Of a stretch of DNA of 64,000 nt, positions 61,946 to 64,000 are shown one piece after another. Source of the DNA: Methylocystis bryophila (GTDB lineage: Bacteria; Pseudomonadota; Alphaproteobacteria; Rhizobiales; Beijerinckiaceae); the NCBI RefSeq assembly GCF_027925445.1, contig NZ_AP027149.1:186001-250000 (forward strand). The letters are read 5' to 3'. The notes under the pieces are model-generated. The model was not told the DNA's origin, made no database searches, and saw nothing but the letters and a program-made list of their open reading frames with translations. Each line of letters opens with the position of its first letter. The stretch's first letter is position 1. The translations under genes were made by a program, and so were the position numbers.

Positions 61946-62296
61946 TCAAGCCTTCTTAACAAACTCTGATTTCAAATACATCGCGCCGATACCATCGATT
62001 TTGCAGGAGATATTGTGACCGTCCACAGCATCGTCGATCAAGCGGATATTCTTGACCTTGGCGCCGCTTTTCACGGTGGATGACGATCCCTTGACCTTCA
62101 AATCCTTTATCAAGGTTACGGTATCGCCCGACGCCAGTAGATTGCCATTAGCGTCGCGCACAGCTTTATCTTGCGATGGACTTTCTGGCGCGGCCTCGGC
62201 CTCTTTCCATTCATGCGTGCATTCCGGACAGATCCACAAGGCGCCGTCCTCATAAGCATATTCCGAACCGCATTTTGGACACTTCATGTCGTTCAT
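61946..62296 (-). CDS. phnA: PhnA/YjdM-family protein
   Basis: 116 aa. Zinc ribbon CPKCGSEYAYEDGALWICPEC at the N-terminus, then DANGNLLASGDTVTLIKDLK and the PhnA C-terminal fold. Named for phosphonate use but of uncertain function. It lies just inside the far end of the island. Confidence 0.92.
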   Translation of the reverse strand: MNDMKCPKCGSEYAYEDGALWICPECTHEWKEAEAAPESPSQDKAVRDANGNLLASGDTVTLIKDLKVKGSSSTVKSGAKVKNIRLIDDAVDGHNISCKIDGIGAMYLKSEFVKKA

Positions 62297-62608
62297 TTCC
62301 TGTATTTTCAGAAGGGTTAGCCTTTTCCTACGCCATCCGCGGTTTAAACGAAACCATTGCCTTTAAAGTCTCTCAGCACGGGGGCGTGGCGAAGGCGCTT
62401 GCCAGCCGCGCCATCGCCGCCCAATCGCGTTCCACGCCAATTTGAGTCATTTATCGCTGTGCGAACATCCAAGATATTGAATTTATTGGTATATAAATAA
62501 TGAGAAATGGACGGACCTGCCGAGATTGAAACTATTTCAGAAAATTCCATGGCGCAAAATTCTTTAGGTACGCTGATTTTACAGGGCTTTCTTCGATGCC
62601 CGCGCGGC
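62297..62608. other. AT-richer intergenic stretch before attR-like repeat
   Basis: No supported gene. Around 62440-62580 the base composition is clearly lower in GC than elsewhere, as expected for imported DNA next to the repeat. Confidence 0.45.
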
Positions 62609-62652
62609 CTCATAACCTGAAGGTCGTAGGTTTAAATCCTGCCCCACAACCA
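62609..62652 (+). repeat. Degenerate copy of the tRNA-Met 3' end (attR-like)
   Basis: It starts CTCATAACCTGAAGGTCG and ends ACAACCA. Against 45876-45920 it shows a C-to-T in the T-loop, one missing base and one G-to-A near the end. A terminator-like stem follows at 62670-62700, as expected downstream of the original tRNA. Confidence 0.8.
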
Positions 62653-62800
62653 ATCTGAAATACGAAAAAAGCGCCGAGGCCCAGCCCGGCGCCTCTTTTC
62701 GCAAAGCGAAGCGACCGTTGTGTTTGCGAAACATTTCGTTTTGCATGCGAAGGTGAGTCGCTGCGCACGCGAGCGCAGCGACTTGACGCGCCCCTTTTGC

Positions 62801-63337
62801 TCAGGCGGCGCGCTTCTCCTCGATGAGCGCCTTCAGATTGGCGAGGCCCCTCTCGAAATCCGCGCCGATCAGTCTGTCGCAGTCGACGAAAAGCGAGAAG
62901 AGCTTCGCCTGGAAATCGTTCTTGCCCTTCATGGTCCATACTAGCCTTGTGCCTGGGCCCTCGGGCTTTAGCTCGAAGGCGGCGGCGTGCGTCGCCCGCA
63001 TCGGCCGCTGGAACTCGAGCTTGATGCGCAGCAGCTCGTCCTTCACGCATTCGAGGATCGTCATCCTGCCGGCGCCGACCTTGCGGTTGCCCGACCAGGC
63101 CATGCTCGCGCCGACTCCGCTGTTTGGCCCCTCGAACGTGCTCGTCGCATTGGGGTCGAGCTTCGCCCAGGGCGACCAGTCTCTCCATTCGTGAAAATCG
63201 ACGAGCCGCGCGAAAACGGCTTCGGCCGGCGCGGCGATCACCGCGCTTCGCGCGACGCTAAACGTGTTAGGCTTCAGCGAGGCGAGCGCGACGACGCCCC
63301 CCAAGATCGCCACGATCAAAAGTCCCAGCAACGACAT
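62801..63337 (-). CDS. SRPBCC-family protein with N-terminal membrane helix
   Basis: 178 aa from the ATG at 63337 (GGGGGA upstream). A helix MSLLGLLIVAILGGVVALAS anchors it, and the rest is a START-like fold (FARLVDFHEWRDWSPWAKLD). It probably binds a small hydrophobic ligand. Outside the island. Confidence 0.85.
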   Translation of the reverse strand: MSLLGLLIVAILGGVVALASLKPNTFSVARSAVIAAPAEAVFARLVDFHEWRDWSPWAKLDPNATSTFEGPNSGVGASMAWSGNRKVGAGRMTILECVKDELLRIKLEFQRPMRATHAAAFELKPEGPGTRLVWTMKGKNDFQAKLFSLFVDCDRLIGADFERGLANLKALIEEKRAA

Positions 63338-63572
63338 GCGATCATCCCCCTGTGGCGCCGCATAGCTCATGATGGCGCGGCCGGCGGCCTCGGCAAGATG
63401 GCGCCCGCCTGCGCTTGGCTCAAGCGGGACGGCGGGCCAATGAGAAGCGGCCGCGCCCGCTGAAGCCGCGCGTTCTGCGAATACGAAAAAACTAGCCGCT
63501 GGCCTGGAAGCCAGCTACGAAAAAAGGAACCTATGTAAATTCCTCAGCACAAATTCGCGTGAAGAACGTCCT

Positions 63573-64000
63573 ATGACCGATTCAAGCGCCAACGATCCTC
63601 CCCTCACGCCAGTTTGCGCCATGGGGGCGTCGGCCGGCGGCGTCACGGCGCTACAAGCTTTCTTCTCTCAGATCGGCGACGACCTCGGTCTCGCCTATGT
63701 CGTCATCGTGCATCTTGCGCCGGATCAGCCGAGCGCGCTTGCGGAGATCTTGGCGACGCGCACGTCCATGCCGGTGCATACCGTCCAGGACTCGACGAAG
63801 CTCAAGGCGAATTGCGTTTACGTCATCCCTCCCGACCGCGAGCTCGTGATCAAGGGCGACGATCTGACGGCTCGTCCTTTCAGCGAGCCGCGCGGGCGGC
63901 GTACTCCCATTGACATGTTCTTTCGGTCCATCGCCCTCGCCAAAGGCGACGGCGTCGCCGTCGTCTTGAGCGGTTCGGGCTCCGACGGCGCGGTCGGCGT
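63573..64000 (+). CDS. CheB-type methylesterase, 5' part, cut by window edge
   Basis: 142 codons from the ATG at 63573. The CheB catalytic Ser motif is AMGASAGGVTAL, later LSGSGSDGAVG. It lacks a receiver domain at the N-terminus, so it is probably the start of a CheB/CheR fusion with PAS and kinase parts beyond the window. Confidence 0.85.
   Translation, partial: MTDSSANDPPLTPVCAMGASAGGVTALQAFFSQIGDDLGLAYVVIVHLAPDQPSALAEILATRTSMPVHTVQDSTKLKANCVYVIPPDRELVIKGDDLTARPFSEPRGRRTPIDMFFRSIALAKGDGVAVVLSGSGSDGAVG

Larger units (their letters stand above)
45921..62652. mobile_element. Putative decayed genomic island in initiator tRNA-Met
   Basis: The region is flanked by the intact tRNA-Met 3' end (45876-45920) and a 44-bp degenerate direct copy at 62609-62652. 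Inside are an IS630-type element, a two-component system, a metal-uptake operon, a relaxase, a toxin-antitoxin pair, broken serine and tyrosine recombinases, and phnA. The broken recombinases and lack of transfer genes suggest an old, immobile element. Confidence 0.65.

Noticed and set aside
62344..62613. An 89-aa minus-strand frame beside the attR-like repeat
   Set aside because: No ribosome site, no recognisable motif, and it spans AT-rich junk and a tRNA fragment.
62609..62652. A second tRNA-Met gene
   Set aside because: Only the 3' half is present and the T-loop is mutated; it fits an attachment-site remnant.

Overview
The window is high-GC DNA of alphaproteobacterial character. Its first 39 kb is one large nitrogen-fixation (nif) region. 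The NifA is of the oxygen-sensitive, cysteine-motif type, and short palindromes of the kind dispersed in Rhizobiales genomes lie between genes. The NifH and the accessory gene set suggest a type II methanotroph (Methylocystis/Methylosinus group) or a close relative. This is inference: no methane-oxidation gene lies in the window.

Layout. 1-2.4 kb: 5' part of nifQ (cut by the window edge), a first nifH and an ankyrin protein. 2.7-9.3 kb: accessory genes in small, often divergent units: a 2Fe-2S ferredoxin, a SufT-like protein, a dienelactone-hydrolase-like protein, two Rieske ferredoxins and many small unknown proteins. 9.4-14.1 kb: an operon led by nifB copy 1 (nifB-nifZ-nifZ-unknown-DUF6129-like-DegT-like-fdx-unknown). 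14.4-17.4 kb: iscA/hesB-nfu-nifS-nifT-SIR2-like. 17.6-22.5 kb: an unknown protein, a flavin amine oxidase overlapping a third Rieske protein, and a rhodanese operon. 22.9-31.5 kb: the structural and cofactor-scaffold operon nifH(copy 2)-nifD-nifK-nifE-nifN-nifX-NifX-associated-CCE_0567-fdxB. 31.8-38.7 kb: nifA, fdxN, nifB(copy 2)-fdxN-hesB-TPR-LRV, and a second TPR protein. Sigma-54 (-24/-12) promoter matches precede most of these units, and two exact NifA-type TGT-N10-ACA sites were found.

38.9-45.9 kb is ordinary chromosome: flavin reductase, ada, divergent oxyR/katG (KatG with a signal-like leader), tRNA-Gly, hemW and initiator tRNA-Met.

45.9-62.65 kb looks like a decayed genomic island in the initiator tRNA gene. 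A 44-bp degenerate copy of the tRNA 3' end marks its far side. It holds an IS630-type element, a two-component system, a metal-uptake operon (small Cys-rich secreted protein, giant TonB receptor, PepSY protein), a relaxase, a toxin-antitoxin pair, broken serine and tyrosine recombinases, and phnA. The most unusual gene of the window is here: a TonB-dependent receptor fused to four tandem Omp25-like beta-barrel domains (1848 aa). The last 1.3 kb is an SRPBCC protein and the start of a CheB-type gene.

The nif genes together would supply nitrogenase (HDK), FeMo-cofactor assembly (B, E, N, X, Q), Fe-S cluster supply (S, Nfu, IscA/HesB types, SufT-like), electron carriers (fdxB, fdxN, 2Fe-2S and Rieske types) and control (NifA). 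nifV, nifW and nifL are not seen in this window.
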